From: an uncultured Campylobacter sp.
GTDB lineage: Bacteria; Campylobacterota; Campylobacteria; Campylobacterales; Campylobacteraceae
Reading direction: 5' to 3'
Assembly (NCBI RefSeq): GCF_937921625.1
Contig: NZ_CAKZTI010000056.1
Span: 1-33,726 of the forward strand
Length of the DNA stretch: 33,726 bases
In this document: positions 24,885-33,315 of the stretch, piece by piece
How positions within the stretch are numbered: the stretch's first letter is position 1
Layout of the letters: each line of letters opens with the position of its first letter
Position numbers and translations under genes: made by a program
Notes under the pieces: generated by a model
Seen by the model: only the letters and a program-made list of their open reading frames with translations
The model's database searches: none
Told to the model about the DNA's origin: nothing

Positions 24885-25415
24885 TTGATTAAATTCGGCT
24901 TCGATCGGAAGCATACTTTTATAACGCTAATCGTTGTTTGCGTTTCATTTATCGCACCGATACTTCTTTTGATAGCATATCAAAGCGCACCTAGTAGAAA
25001 AAATATAGAAGATCCTTCTGTTTTTGTTGGAACTATAAGCGAATTTCATAAATATGATAGCTATCGTGGCGGAACCGGCTGCAATATATCCGTGCGAGGA
25101 AGCGGTAAAATTTTTGATCTGCATATCGGAAATAGCAAGACGGATTATGAACAATTCGGTATGCAATTTTGTGATTTAATTTACAAAAACTATATAGATC
25201 AAATTTGCGTAAAAATTAAAATGTCGGAAAGATTTTTAAATGAATACGGGTATTGCGATGGAACAAAAATACATACCTCAAATGCAGAGGATTGGGATAA
25301 TTTATATTTTCAAAGAAATATACTAACCTTAACTAGTATATTGCTATTTTTATCCGCATTGTATTCAATCCTCAAGCTTCATAAAGAATATAAAAAATCC
25401 AAACTAAAAGATTAA
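24885..25415 (+). CDS. two-helix membrane protein of unknown function (probably 5'-disrupted)
   Basis: A frame of 176 codons from a TTG at 24885. It has a hydrophobic helix at about residues 10-32, then an outside domain of some 115 residues with four cysteines (GTGC, QFC, QIC, YGYC), a second helix at about 148-166, and a Lys-rich tail. The cysteines could form disulphides in the periplasm. The base composition is clearly more AT-rich than its neighbours, with frequent ATA, TAT and AGA codons, suggesting horizontal origin. The frame continues upstream to 24837 without a stop, so the true start is probably the ATG at 24747. I do not recognise a family. It is convergent with hemH, 16 bases away. 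Confidence 0.6.
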   Translation: MIKFGFDRKHTFITLIVVCVSFIAPILLLIAYQSAPSRKNIEDPSVFVGTISEFHKYDSYRGGTGCNISVRGSGKIFDLHIGNSKTDYEQFGMQFCDLIYKNYIDQICVKIKMSERFLNEYGYCDGTKIHTSNAEDWDNLYFQRNILTLTSILLFLSALYSILKLHKEYKKSKLKD

Positions 25416-25425
25416 ATTTTAATCT
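25409..25425. terminator. possible bidirectional AT-rich hairpin between convergent genes
   Basis: A perfect 8-bp inverted repeat, AGATTAAA and TTTAATCT, around one central T. It overlaps the stop codon of the membrane-protein gene and lies just before the hemH stop on the other strand. Being AT-only at its core, it is a weak terminator candidate. Confidence 0.25.
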
Positions 25426-25431
25426 CTAAAT

Positions 25432-26607
25432 TTACAGTGCCTGCGCGAGTATAAATTTCGCGAAATCCTCGCGGGAGTTTGGGCATTTGCACACTTCGTA
25501 GTATTCATAACCCAGCTCGCGCGCACTAGCTCGATAAAAAATATCCAGCTCAAAATCGGTCTCGGAGTTATCCACGCAAAACGCGATCGGGAATATCAGC
25601 GCTTTTTTGCTCTGCAGATCCCGCAAGACGTCCGCGACATTGGGCTCTAGCCACTTCACGGGGCCAAGGCGCGATTGATACGCCAAAATAATCTCTTTAA
25701 ATTTAATCCCGCGCGCAGCCAGTAGATCTTTTAAAATCTCCACGTGCGCCTTTACCTGCGCCTCGTATGGATCGCCCGCGGCGACCATTTTTACAGGCAG
25801 CGAATGTGCGGAAAATATGAGTGAAATTTGCGAAATTTCATCCGCGCTAAATTTTGCGACGCAGCTTGCGATTAAATTTAGTAAAATTTCGTTGTAAGCG
25901 GCGTTGTCGTAGAAGATGTCGATGATTCTATAATTTTTTATACCGAGCCGTTTAAGTGCCGTCTCGGCAGAGCACAGGCTCGATTGCACCGTAGTTTTTG
26001 AGAAGTGCGGATACAAAGGCATCAAAATTATCTCGTCAAAATCCGCGTATTTTTTAAGCACGTCCTCCGCAAAGGGCGGCGTGTAATTCATCGCATAATC
26101 GCAAACCAGCTCGTCTATCGGTTTTTCATTCTTCGGCGCTTCATTTTGCGGCGTCTCGCCCTGCGTCGGGACATACCGCGGCGGCTGGTTTTGCAATAGA
26201 ACGTCTTGCGTCGGCTCGCTCTGTGCCTCTTGCGGCGGTTCACCTGCGGCGCCCTGGAATTCTATCTCATTTTGAAATTTAGCTGCGCTCTGAAATTTTA
26301 AATTTTGCGCACCATCTGCATTTTCAAATTTTAATCCTGCGTCTAATTTTGCTCGCGCGAGTAAATTTACCCGCTCGCAAAGCGCTTCGGTGATGGAGCA
26401 TATCGGCGAGCGCCCGCCCAGTTTTTCGTAGTTGCTACGCGCCGCCGCCGCTCTACTTCTTACGATGAGCGCAGCTAAAACGCTACGCCAAAAATCACTC
26501 TTAATGCCCAAAATAAAGGGGTCGTTAAACATATTTTTTAAAAAAACTTCAACCTCGCTCAGATTGTTCGGACCGCCCATGTTGAGCAAAATTAGGGCTT
26601 TTTTCAT
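25432..26607 (-). CDS. hemH: ferrochelatase with a low-complexity insertion
   Basis: HemH inserts Fe(II) into protoporphyrin IX to make haem. It is 391 residues, against roughly 300-320 for most bacterial enzymes. The N-terminus ALILLNMGGPNNLSEVEVFL, the catalytic His in IFSAHSLP (H268) and the acidic partner E349 in DNSETDFELDI are all present. The extra length is an insert at about residues 92-163, rich in Gln, Pro, Glu, Asn and Ala, between the RVNLLARAKLDA helix and the family motif YAMNYTPPF. Its probable effect is a flexible surface loop. The start overlaps the stop of the upstream Gfo/Idh gene by ATGA, giving a two-gene minus-strand operon. Confidence 0.92.
   Translation of the reverse strand: MKKALILLNMGGPNNLSEVEVFLKNMFNDPFILGIKSDFWRSVLAALIVRSRAAAARSNYEKLGGRSPICSITEALCERVNLLARAKLDAGLKFENADGAQNLKFQSAAKFQNEIEFQGAAGEPPQEAQSEPTQDVLLQNQPPRYVPTQGETPQNEAPKNEKPIDELVCDYAMNYTPPFAEDVLKKYADFDEIILMPLYPHFSKTTVQSSLCSAETALKRLGIKNYRIIDIFYDNAAYNEILLNLIASCVAKFSADEISQISLIFSAHSLPVKMVAAGDPYEAQVKAHVEILKDLLAARGIKFKEIILAYQSRLGPVKWLEPNVADVLRDLQSKKALIFPIAFCVDNSETDFELDIFYRASARELGYEYYEVCKCPNSREDFAKFILAQAL
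26119..26334 (-). other. low-complexity in-frame insertion within hemH
   Basis: About 72 codons absent from typical ferrochelatases. The peptide contains repeated phrases (LKFENADGAQ and LKFQSAAKFQ; PTQDVLLQNQP, PTQGETPQNEAP) and is Gln/Pro/Glu-rich. The first part of its DNA is built from AAATTTTAA words like those in the intergenic gaps of this window. Confidence 0.65.
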
Positions 26608-27476
26608 GAGATGATTTCTCTGATTTTTATCGCATCCTCGACGCTTGCAAGACCTGCGTTAGTACTGCTGTCGCACATCGCGCAAAATGCTTCGTGTTCG
26701 CGGCGCAGCGAAAAGTCATCGCGATCGACGCGCAGATTTACGCGCCCGTCAGGCGTAATTTTAAAAAGAGTTATTGAGATTAGATCGCCGAAATACACAC
26801 CGCTGTCGGTGCAAATCTCTATACCGTGGCGTCTGATCGGATAGAGATTGGACTGCATTAGCGTGCAATAGCAGCCGTTTTTTGTGTGAAGCGTCGCGCA
26901 TGCGGCTAGAGTGCGCTCTTTAGAGATATTTTTGCTAAGTTCTATGCAGGCGATCTCGCTGTGAGAAAGCAGCCGCACAAGATCGATATCTCTAAAAAGG
27001 GCATTGGCGACGATATCTGCTCTATCATCGTTTGCAAAACCGCTTACAAAGCTCATCGAAAAAATTTTATCCCCCTTGGCAAGCTCGCGTAGCAAGGATA
27101 CGATTACTGGATTGTAGCGGTCGGAGTAGCCTACGGCTAGGCGCGTGCCGTTAGTAGTGACTGCGTAATTTATCTCTCTGGCTTCGGCTAGGCTTTGCGC
27201 GAGCGGAGATTCTACGAAGATATTTTTGGTAAACGGCAGGCATTTTAAAATCAGCTCTTTATGCGATGGCGGGGGAGCCGTGATGACTACGGCATCGGGC
27301 TTGGCGACGTTAAAAAGATCGGTTAGATTATCAAAGATCGGATAGCGCGGGCCGAAATTTTCACTGCTGCCCTTATGATAAAGCGCTACAAGTTCGAAAT
27401 AATCGCTCCTTCTTAGCTCGCTGAAGTGCTTTTGACCAAGCTCGTCCATACCTATGATCGCTATCTTTTTTTTCAT
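26604..27476 (-). CDS. Gfo/Idh/MocA-family protein with degenerate active-site motifs
   Basis: A 290-residue protein with the Gfo/Idh/MocA layout: an N-terminal Rossmann domain to about residue 120 and a shorter C-terminal alpha/beta domain. The fold is visible in KIAIIG, DAVVITAPPPSHKELILKCL and AVGYSDRYNP. Three signature positions differ from active members. The G-x-G-x-x-G loop reads GMDELG (D11 for Gly). The catalytic EKP motif reads ESP (Ser90 for Lys). The later H-x-x-D reads R162-D-I-D. It may have lost dehydrogenase activity or use a different chemistry. It is co-transcribed with hemH (4-base overlap), the same pairing as I recall in C. jejuni. The role is unknown. Confidence 0.82.
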   Translation of the reverse strand: MKKKIAIIGMDELGQKHFSELRRSDYFELVALYHKGSSENFGPRYPIFDNLTDLFNVAKPDAVVITAPPPSHKELILKCLPFTKNIFVESPLAQSLAEAREINYAVTTNGTRLAVGYSDRYNPVIVSLLRELAKGDKIFSMSFVSGFANDDRADIVANALFRDIDLVRLLSHSEIACIELSKNISKERTLAACATLHTKNGCYCTLMQSNLYPIRRHGIEICTDSGVYFGDLISITLFKITPDGRVNLRVDRDDFSLRREHEAFCAMCDSSTNAGLASVEDAIKIREIIS

Positions 27477-27557
27477 CGTTATGCCCTAAATTTAATCTTT
27501 CGCGCCATTATAACTAAGAATGGTTAAAATTTTATAGTTTTTAAAATCTAATTTAGC

Positions 27558-27563
27558 TAAAAT
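27558..27563 (+). promoter_or_regulatory. candidate -10 box for alaS
   Basis: TAAAAT in the context TTTAGCTAAAATGCGCC, 36 bases before the alaS start, in the divergent gap with the Gfo/Idh gene. AGGA at 27589-27592 is the ribosome site. Confidence 0.5.
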
Positions 27564-27598
27564 GCGCCTTTAAAATTTAACTTGAAATAGGACAAATC

Positions 27599-30142
27599 AT
27601 GGATATTAGAAGCGAATATTTAAATTTCTTTGCAAGCAAGGGCCATCAGATCATCCCCAGCGCGCCGTTGGTGCCCGATGATGATAGCTTGCTTTTTACG
27701 AATGCGGGCATGGTGCCCTTTAAAAGCATATTTACAGGAGCCGTTCCGCGTCCGACGCCGCCTATCCGCACGAGCTGTCAGACCTGCATCCGCGCCGGCG
27801 GCAAGCACAACGACCTAGACAACGTCGGCTACACCGCGCGCCACCATACGTTTTTTGAGATGCTTGGAAATTTCAGCTTCGGCGAGTATTTTAAAGAGCA
27901 AGCGATCGCCTATGCGTGGGAGTTCGTAACCGAAATTTTAAAGCTTCCCAAAGAAAAACTCTACGTTACCGTGCACGAGAAAGACGACGAAGCGTTTGGG
28001 TTCTGGGCGCAGCACATAGCGCAGGAGCGTATTTACCGCTTCGGCGATCACGATAACTTTTGGGCGATGGGCGATACCGGTCCGTGCGGTCCGTGCAGCG
28101 AAATTTTTTACGATCAGGGCGAGGAGCATTTTCACTCATCCGAGGATTATATGGGCGGTGACGGCGACCGCTTTTTAGAGATTTGGAATTTAGTTTTCAT
28201 GCAGTACGAGCGCAGCAAAGACGGCAAGCTTAGCCCGCTTCCAAAGCCTAGCATCGACACGGGCATGGGGCTTGAGCGCGTCACGGCGATTAAGGAGGGC
28301 AAGTTTAGCAACTATGACAGCTCGCTTTTTATGCCACTAATTGATGAGGTTGCAAAGCTTTGCGGCAAACCTTACGTTTATGAAAGCGGCGCAAGCTATC
28401 GCGTCATCGCCGATCATATCCGCTCGGTTACGTTTTTGCTAGCGCAGGGAACAAATTTTAATCGCGAAGGCAGGGGATATGTTTTGCGTAGAATTCTGCG
28501 CCGTGCCGTTCGCCACGGCTATTTGCTCGGTATAAAAGAGCCCTTTATGTATCGCCTCGTGGATAAAGTATGCGAGCTAATGGGCGGGCACTACGCCTAT
28601 TTGAACGAGAAAAAGCAAGCCGTAAAGGAGCAGATCAAACTCGAAGAGGAGCGGTTTTTCGCCACTTTGGCAAACGGCATCGAGCTTTTTAACGAGGAGC
28701 TTGCACGCACTAAAGAAATTTTTAGCGGCGAGGTCGCGTTTAAGTTATACGATACCTACGGCTTTCCGCTCGATCTGACCGCCGATATGCTGCGCGAGAA
28801 AAATTTGCGCGTGGATGAGGCTAAATTTGACGCGCTTATGAGCGAGCAAAGGCAGATAGCTAAGGCCGCATGGAAGGGCAGCGGCGATAAAAATGTCCGT
28901 GGCGATTTCAAGGCACTGCTAGAGAAATTTGGTGAGAATAAATTTAGCGGTTACGAAGAGCTTAGCCGCACGAGCAAGGTTTTAGCACTACTTAACGAGG
29001 ATTTTGCGGAAGTGGATGAGCTCAAAGCCGGTGATATCGGCTGGGCGATGTTTGATATCACTCCGTTTTATGCACAAAGCGGCGGTCAGACAGGCGATAG
29101 CGGCGAAGTAGAGTCCATAGCCGATGTGTTTGATACGCAGAAATTTTATGGGCTAAATTTATCCCACTTACGCCTTAATCGTAACCTAAAAATTGGCGAT
29201 ATCGTCGGGCTCAAGGTTTCTGAGGAGCGTGAGCAGATTGCACGCCATCACAGCGCGACGCACCTTTTACACGCGGCGCTTCGTGCGGTGCTAGGGGCTC
29301 ATATCGCTCAAGCAGGAAGCTTAGTCGAGGCAGACCGCTTAAGATTTGACTTCTCGCATCCTAAGGCACTTAGCGACGAGGAGCTAGCTAAAATCGAGGA
29401 ATTTGTAAATAATGCCGTTTGCAAGGGCTGTGCGGCAAAAACCGAGATTATGGATATAGATGACGCTAAAAACAGCGGCGCGATTGCGCTTTTTGGCGAA
29501 AAATATGGCTCAAAGGTGCGCGTCGTGAGCTTTGGAGAGATTAGCAAGGAGCTTTGCGGCGGAATTCACGTGCGCAATTTAAGCGAGATAGGGTCGTTTT
29601 TTATCGTCAAAGAAAGTGGCGTAAGTGCGGGCGTTAGGCGTATCGAGGCGGTTTGTTCACGCGCTGCTTTAAATTTGGCGCTTCAAAATCGCGCTAAGCT
29701 TGCTGAAATTTCTGCGGAGTTGAAGGGGATTGAGCCTCTCCGCGCGATTGAGAAATTAAAAGATGAGATCAGATCGCTAAAAGATCAGATCAAGCATGCA
29801 AGCAGTTCTCATGCACTGGCTTTTTTAAATGTCGGTGATACCAAACTTTGCGTAGCCTCGGTCGAAAGCGGTGATATAAAAACTATGATAGATGAGTTTA
29901 AAAATAGCCACGAAAAGGCGGTGATAATGCTGATGCAAGTAGGCACCGACGGCAAAATTTCAATCGCAGCGGGCGTTAAAAATGCGCCGATCAAAGCGGG
30001 CGAGTGGGTTAAACTCGCGGCGCAAATTTTAGGCGGCGGCGGCGGCGGACGCGATGATTTTGCGACCGCAGGCGGCAAGGACGTGCTAAAAATCGAAGAA
30101 GCGATCAAAGAGGCGATCTCTTACGCAAAAGGTAAAATTTGA
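27599..30142 (+). CDS. alaS: alanyl-tRNA synthetase
   Basis: AlaS charges tRNA-Ala with alanine and edits mischarged Ser and Gly. It has 847 residues, normal length. The class II catalytic core begins with DIRSEYLNFFASKGHQIIPSAPLVP and contains FTNAGMVPFKSIFTG and DTGPCGPCSEIFYD. The editing domain carries the zinc-binding H551-x-x-x-H555 and C653-G-G-I-H657. A C-terminal DHHA1 domain ends GGGGGGRDDFATAGGKD. The next gene starts within its stop codon (TTGA). Confidence 0.98.
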   Translation: MDIRSEYLNFFASKGHQIIPSAPLVPDDDSLLFTNAGMVPFKSIFTGAVPRPTPPIRTSCQTCIRAGGKHNDLDNVGYTARHHTFFEMLGNFSFGEYFKEQAIAYAWEFVTEILKLPKEKLYVTVHEKDDEAFGFWAQHIAQERIYRFGDHDNFWAMGDTGPCGPCSEIFYDQGEEHFHSSEDYMGGDGDRFLEIWNLVFMQYERSKDGKLSPLPKPSIDTGMGLERVTAIKEGKFSNYDSSLFMPLIDEVAKLCGKPYVYESGASYRVIADHIRSVTFLLAQGTNFNREGRGYVLRRILRRAVRHGYLLGIKEPFMYRLVDKVCELMGGHYAYLNEKKQAVKEQIKLEEERFFATLANGIELFNEELARTKEIFSGEVAFKLYDTYGFPLDLTADMLREKNLRVDEAKFDALMSEQRQIAKAAWKGSGDKNVRGDFKALLEKFGENKFSGYEELSRTSKVLALLNEDFAEVDELKAGDIGWAMFDITPFYAQSGGQTGDSGEVESIADVFDTQKFYGLNLSHLRLNRNLKIGDIVGLKVSEEREQIARHHSATHLLHAALRAVLGAHIAQAGSLVEADRLRFDFSHPKALSDEELAKIEEFVNNAVCKGCAAKTEIMDIDDAKNSGAIALFGEKYGSKVRVVSFGEISKELCGGIHVRNLSEIGSFFIVKESGVSAGVRRIEAVCSRAALNLALQNRAKLAEISAELKGIEPLRAIEKLKDEIRSLKDQIKHASSSHALAFLNVGDTKLCVASVESGDIKTMIDEFKNSHEKAVIMLMQVGTDGKISIAAGVKNAPIKAGEWVKLAAQILGGGGGGRDDFATAGGKDVLKIEEAIKEAISYAKGKI

Positions 30143-30648
30143 ACGAAATCGATACCGGCTTCATCAAAGCCTCGCAAATTTTGCCGCTGATTCACATTTT
30201 AAGCGTGATTTTTTTGGTCTGCGCGCAGATCTGCGTATTTTTGATCGCGCGGATTTTTATGAATTTAAGCAGTAAAAGTCAAGCGGATGCGAAGGATGTA
30301 AAATTTGCAGAAATTTTACGATATATGAAACGCTATGAGCAGTTCTTTGCGCTATTTTTGGTGATCGTTTGCGTAAGTGGATTTTTTCTTGCGGACGGCG
30401 GAAGTTTTAAATTTTCAGATCCTATGGTAAAAGGTGCGATTGCGACGCTATGGGCTGGCGCCAGCTTTATACTACTAAATTTTATCTACATGCATTATAA
30501 AATTTCATCTTTGAAGCGAGCTTTGGATGCAGGCGATGAGCTTGAGGCGAATGAGCATTTAATCATCGTCGTTAAATATTTCATCCCACTAAATATCGTA
30601 GTTACGCTGATTTGCGTTTATCTAGGCGTGACGGTGGGCGAGTTTTGA
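30139..30648 (+). CDS. four-helix integral membrane protein of unknown function
   Basis: A 169-residue inner-membrane protein with predicted helices at about residues 17-38, 65-86, 97-117 and 143-165. The start codon is TTG at 30139, which overlaps the alaS TGA (TTGA) and has AAAGG about eight bases upstream. Histidines near the ends of helices 1 and 3 (PLIHIL, YMHYK) and the arrangement faintly recall small haem-binding or CopD/HemJ-like proteins, but the match is too weak to name it. Its stop codon shares a base with the maf start, so it is embedded in the alaS-maf-pbpA operon. Confidence 0.8.
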   Translation: MNEIDTGFIKASQILPLIHILSVIFLVCAQICVFLIARIFMNLSSKSQADAKDVKFAEILRYMKRYEQFFALFLVIVCVSGFFLADGGSFKFSDPMVKGAIATLWAGASFILLNFIYMHYKISSLKRALDAGDELEANEHLIIVVKYFIPLNIVVTLICVYLGVTVGEF

Positions 30649-31193
30649 TGATCTATTTAGCTTCCAGCTCGCCTACTAGGGCGCAAATTCTAAAGGATAG
30701 CGGCGTAGAATTTACGCAAATTCCTTTTAATTTTGACGAAAGCGGCATTAGCAAGGACGATGCACGCACCTATGCTTACCGCGTTGTCTTGGCCAAGAAA
30801 ACGCAGTTTTTTAAAATTTATAAAAATTATGATAGAGTGCTGTTTGCCGATAGCTCCGTACTTGCCAGCGGTCAAATTTTGGGCAAGGCGCGGGATGAAA
30901 CGGACGCGTTAAGGATGCTGCGGGCTCAAAGCGGTGCTAGCTGCGCCGTTTATACTGCGATGATTTTTTATAGTAAGGCGTTAGAGCTTTCGGCACTTAG
31001 CGTCGCAAGCTTTGAATTTGCGGAATTTAATGAAGCGGATTTAAAAGACTATATCGCTAGCGGCGATTGGTGCGGCAAGGCTGGTGCGATGAGTATCGAG
31101 GGCTTTAATGAAAAATATATCCTAAGCTCGCGCGGGTCAAAATTCACGGCGATGGGGCTTGATCTGGAAATTTTAAAGAGGTTTATATGGTAA
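30648..31193 (+). CDS. maf: Maf-family nucleoside triphosphate pyrophosphatase
   Basis: Maf proteins hydrolyse non-canonical or dTTP/UTP nucleotides to monophosphates and have been linked to septum inhibition. This one has 181 residues. The N-terminal motif LASSSPTRAQIL matches the family's LaSaSPRR.eiL. FNFDESG matches the following E-rich motif, and LFADSSVLASGQILGKARD carries the catalytic aspartate (D68), although most members read ADTVV there. I chose the ATG at 30648, which overlaps the previous stop (TGATG); an upstream in-frame start would lie inside the previous gene. It overlaps pbpA by 7 bases. Confidence 0.88.
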   Translation: MIYLASSSPTRAQILKDSGVEFTQIPFNFDESGISKDDARTYAYRVVLAKKTQFFKIYKNYDRVLFADSSVLASGQILGKARDETDALRMLRAQSGASCAVYTAMIFYSKALELSALSVASFEFAEFNEADLKDYIASGDWCGKAGAMSIEGFNEKYILSSRGSKFTAMGLDLEILKRFIW

Positions 31194-33097
31194 GAATTTT
31201 ATTTAGTTTTATTACGGTTTGTGCGTTTGCTGCAGGCGGAATTTTTTTGTATTTTTACTCACAAATCCGCTTGGAATCGGACTCGATCATCGATTATCAT
31301 CCCGAGCTTACGACTAAAATTTATGACCGCAACGGCAATTTGATAGCCAATGTTTTTAATGAACAAAATAGAATTTACGTAAAATTCGACGAGATTCCAG
31401 GCCGCGTGATCGAGGCGCTTGTAGCTATCGAGGATACGGCGTTTTTCGAACATGGCGGTGTGAATGTCGAGGCGATTTTTAGGGCGATTATTAAGGATGT
31501 CAAAGCGATGAAATTTGTCGAAGGGGCTTCCACGATTACGCAGCAGATCACGCGAAATTTAGTTCTTTCGAGCGAAAAGAAACTTGATCGCAAGATCAAA
31601 GAAGCGATCTTATCGCTTAAGATAGAAAACGCCCTAAGTAAGGAACAAATTCTAGAGCGTTACTTTAACGAAGTGTATTTTGGGCACGGATATTACGGCA
31701 TTCGCACGGCGGCTTTGGGATATTTCAAAAAGGATTTGCAAGATTTAAGCCTTAAAGAGATCGCGATTTTAGTGGGCTTGCCGAAAGCTCCTAGCAGCTT
31801 TGATCCTACTAAGCACCTGGATTTGTCGCTTTCGCGCGCCAATAACGTGATTTATAGGATGCATGAGCTCGGCTGGATAAATAAGACCGAATATGAGCTT
31901 GCGATGAACGAGCAGCCTACGATTTATAATGAAACGCTCACGCAAAACGCAGCGCCGTATGCCGTAGATGAGATCATAAAAGAAGCGGAAAAAATTCTAC
32001 CGGATGTCCGCACGGGCGGGTATCGCATAGATACGAGCCTTGATTTAAAGGCGCAAGCGATGGCGCAAGAGGCATTAGTTTTCGGCTACAATGAAATTTT
32101 AAAGCGCAACAAAGACGCTAATGCAAGCAACGTAAACGGCGCTATGGTCGTCACGCATCCGCAAAACGGCGAAATTTTAGCCTTAGTAGGTGGCGTGGAT
32201 TACGCGAAATCAAATTTCAATCGCGCCAGCCAATCCCAGCGCCAAACCGGCTCCAGCTTCAAGCCTTTCGTCTATCAAATCGCCCTTGATATGGGCTACT
32301 CGACGATGACCGAAGTTCCCGATATAGCTAGAGAATTCGACGATGGCAGCGATAAAACGTGGAAGCCGAAAAATTACGACAAGACTTACAGCGGCTATAT
32401 CACGATCAAAGAAGCTTTAACTCGCTCGCGTAACCTTGCCTCGATCAATTTGATGCAATCTATCGGCGTTGATCGCGCGGTAAAAAAGCTGGGCGAGTTC
32501 GGCTTTAAAAACGTCCCGCCCGCCCTGTCAGTGGCTATCGGCAGCTACGGAATTTCGCCGCTTGAATACTCCACGATGTATTCGATGTTCCCGGGGCTTG
32601 GGATTACTGCAAAATCAAAATTTATCGTTTCGATTACCGATAAGGACGGCAAAACTCGCTTTATCGAGCCTGAGCGACGCCGCGTGCTGCGCCCTGAGCA
32701 GGCGTATCTGATGACTACGCTGCTAAAAAATATCGTGCAGCGCGGCACCGGTACTCGCGCGCGCGTGCAAGGCATCGACATAGCGGGCAAAACAGGTACC
32801 TCAAATGATAGTATAGATGCATGGTTTTGCGGCTTTACGCCGGATTTGCAGATCATAATCTGGTATGGCAACGACGATTATAAACCGATGCGAAAGGTCG
32901 AGGGCGGCGGACGTACCGCAGCACCGGTGTTTGCAAAATTTTTAGATGCCTATTTAAAAGAATATCCGCAAACCAAGCGCAACTTCACCGTCCCGGACGG
33001 CGTCTTTAGCAGCTCTTACAACGGCAAGGAGGAGTATTACACTAAAATTTCGCCGCTTCCTAAACCCCGCGAAAGCAGCAGCGACGGATCATTGTGA
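31187..33097 (+). CDS. pbpA: bifunctional class A penicillin-binding protein 1A
   Basis: Polymerises and cross-links peptidoglycan. It has 636 residues, with a signal-anchor helix at about 5-25. The GT51 glycosyltransferase domain carries the catalytic glutamate E82 in IEDTAFFEHGG and later GASTITQQITRNL and RYFNEVYFGHGYYGI. The transpeptidase domain has S356-S-F-K359, S414-R-N416 and K535-T-G537. The short Ser/Pro/Lys tail is normal. It is the last gene of the alaS-maf group, and the AT-rich stretch after it has no clear terminator. Placement after maf matches C. jejuni pbpA as I recall it. Confidence 0.96.
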   Translation: MVRILFSFITVCAFAAGGIFLYFYSQIRLESDSIIDYHPELTTKIYDRNGNLIANVFNEQNRIYVKFDEIPGRVIEALVAIEDTAFFEHGGVNVEAIFRAIIKDVKAMKFVEGASTITQQITRNLVLSSEKKLDRKIKEAILSLKIENALSKEQILERYFNEVYFGHGYYGIRTAALGYFKKDLQDLSLKEIAILVGLPKAPSSFDPTKHLDLSLSRANNVIYRMHELGWINKTEYELAMNEQPTIYNETLTQNAAPYAVDEIIKEAEKILPDVRTGGYRIDTSLDLKAQAMAQEALVFGYNEILKRNKDANASNVNGAMVVTHPQNGEILALVGGVDYAKSNFNRASQSQRQTGSSFKPFVYQIALDMGYSTMTEVPDIAREFDDGSDKTWKPKNYDKTYSGYITIKEALTRSRNLASINLMQSIGVDRAVKKLGEFGFKNVPPALSVAIGSYGISPLEYSTMYSMFPGLGITAKSKFIVSITDKDGKTRFIEPERRRVLRPEQAYLMTTLLKNIVQRGTGTRARVQGIDIAGKTGTSNDSIDAWFCGFTPDLQIIIWYGNDDYKPMRKVEGGGRTAAPVFAKFLDAYLKEYPQTKRNFTVPDGVFSSSYNGKEEYYTKISPLPKPRESSSDGSL

Positions 33098-33315
33098 ATT
33101 TAGTTTAAGCGTAATTTAAATTATAGATTAGGAGTATGCGAACGACGGATTTTAGTGTGGAATTTTTTATAAAGATTAAAAATATTAAAGGCTCTTTTGG
33201 TAAAAATGCAAACTTTAAAATTGTATAGTATAAAAAGATTGATTTATAATAAATTTAAGCCGAGCAATGGTAAAATGACAACTAAATTTTTTAAAAGATT
33301 CAGGATATTTACTTT
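33098..33315. other. AT-rich intergenic region with candidate promoters
   Basis: Composition falls sharply to AT-rich after pbpA. Two possible -10 boxes precede the last gene: TATAAT at 33245-33250 and TAAAAT at 33271-33276. A short frame from the ATG at 33275 (27 codons) looks like chance. No terminator hairpin for pbpA is evident. Confidence 0.4.

Noticed and set aside
30612..30647. Longer N-terminus for Maf
   Set aside because: The extra residues lie within the preceding gene. The family begins at the LASSSP motif just after the ATG at 30648.
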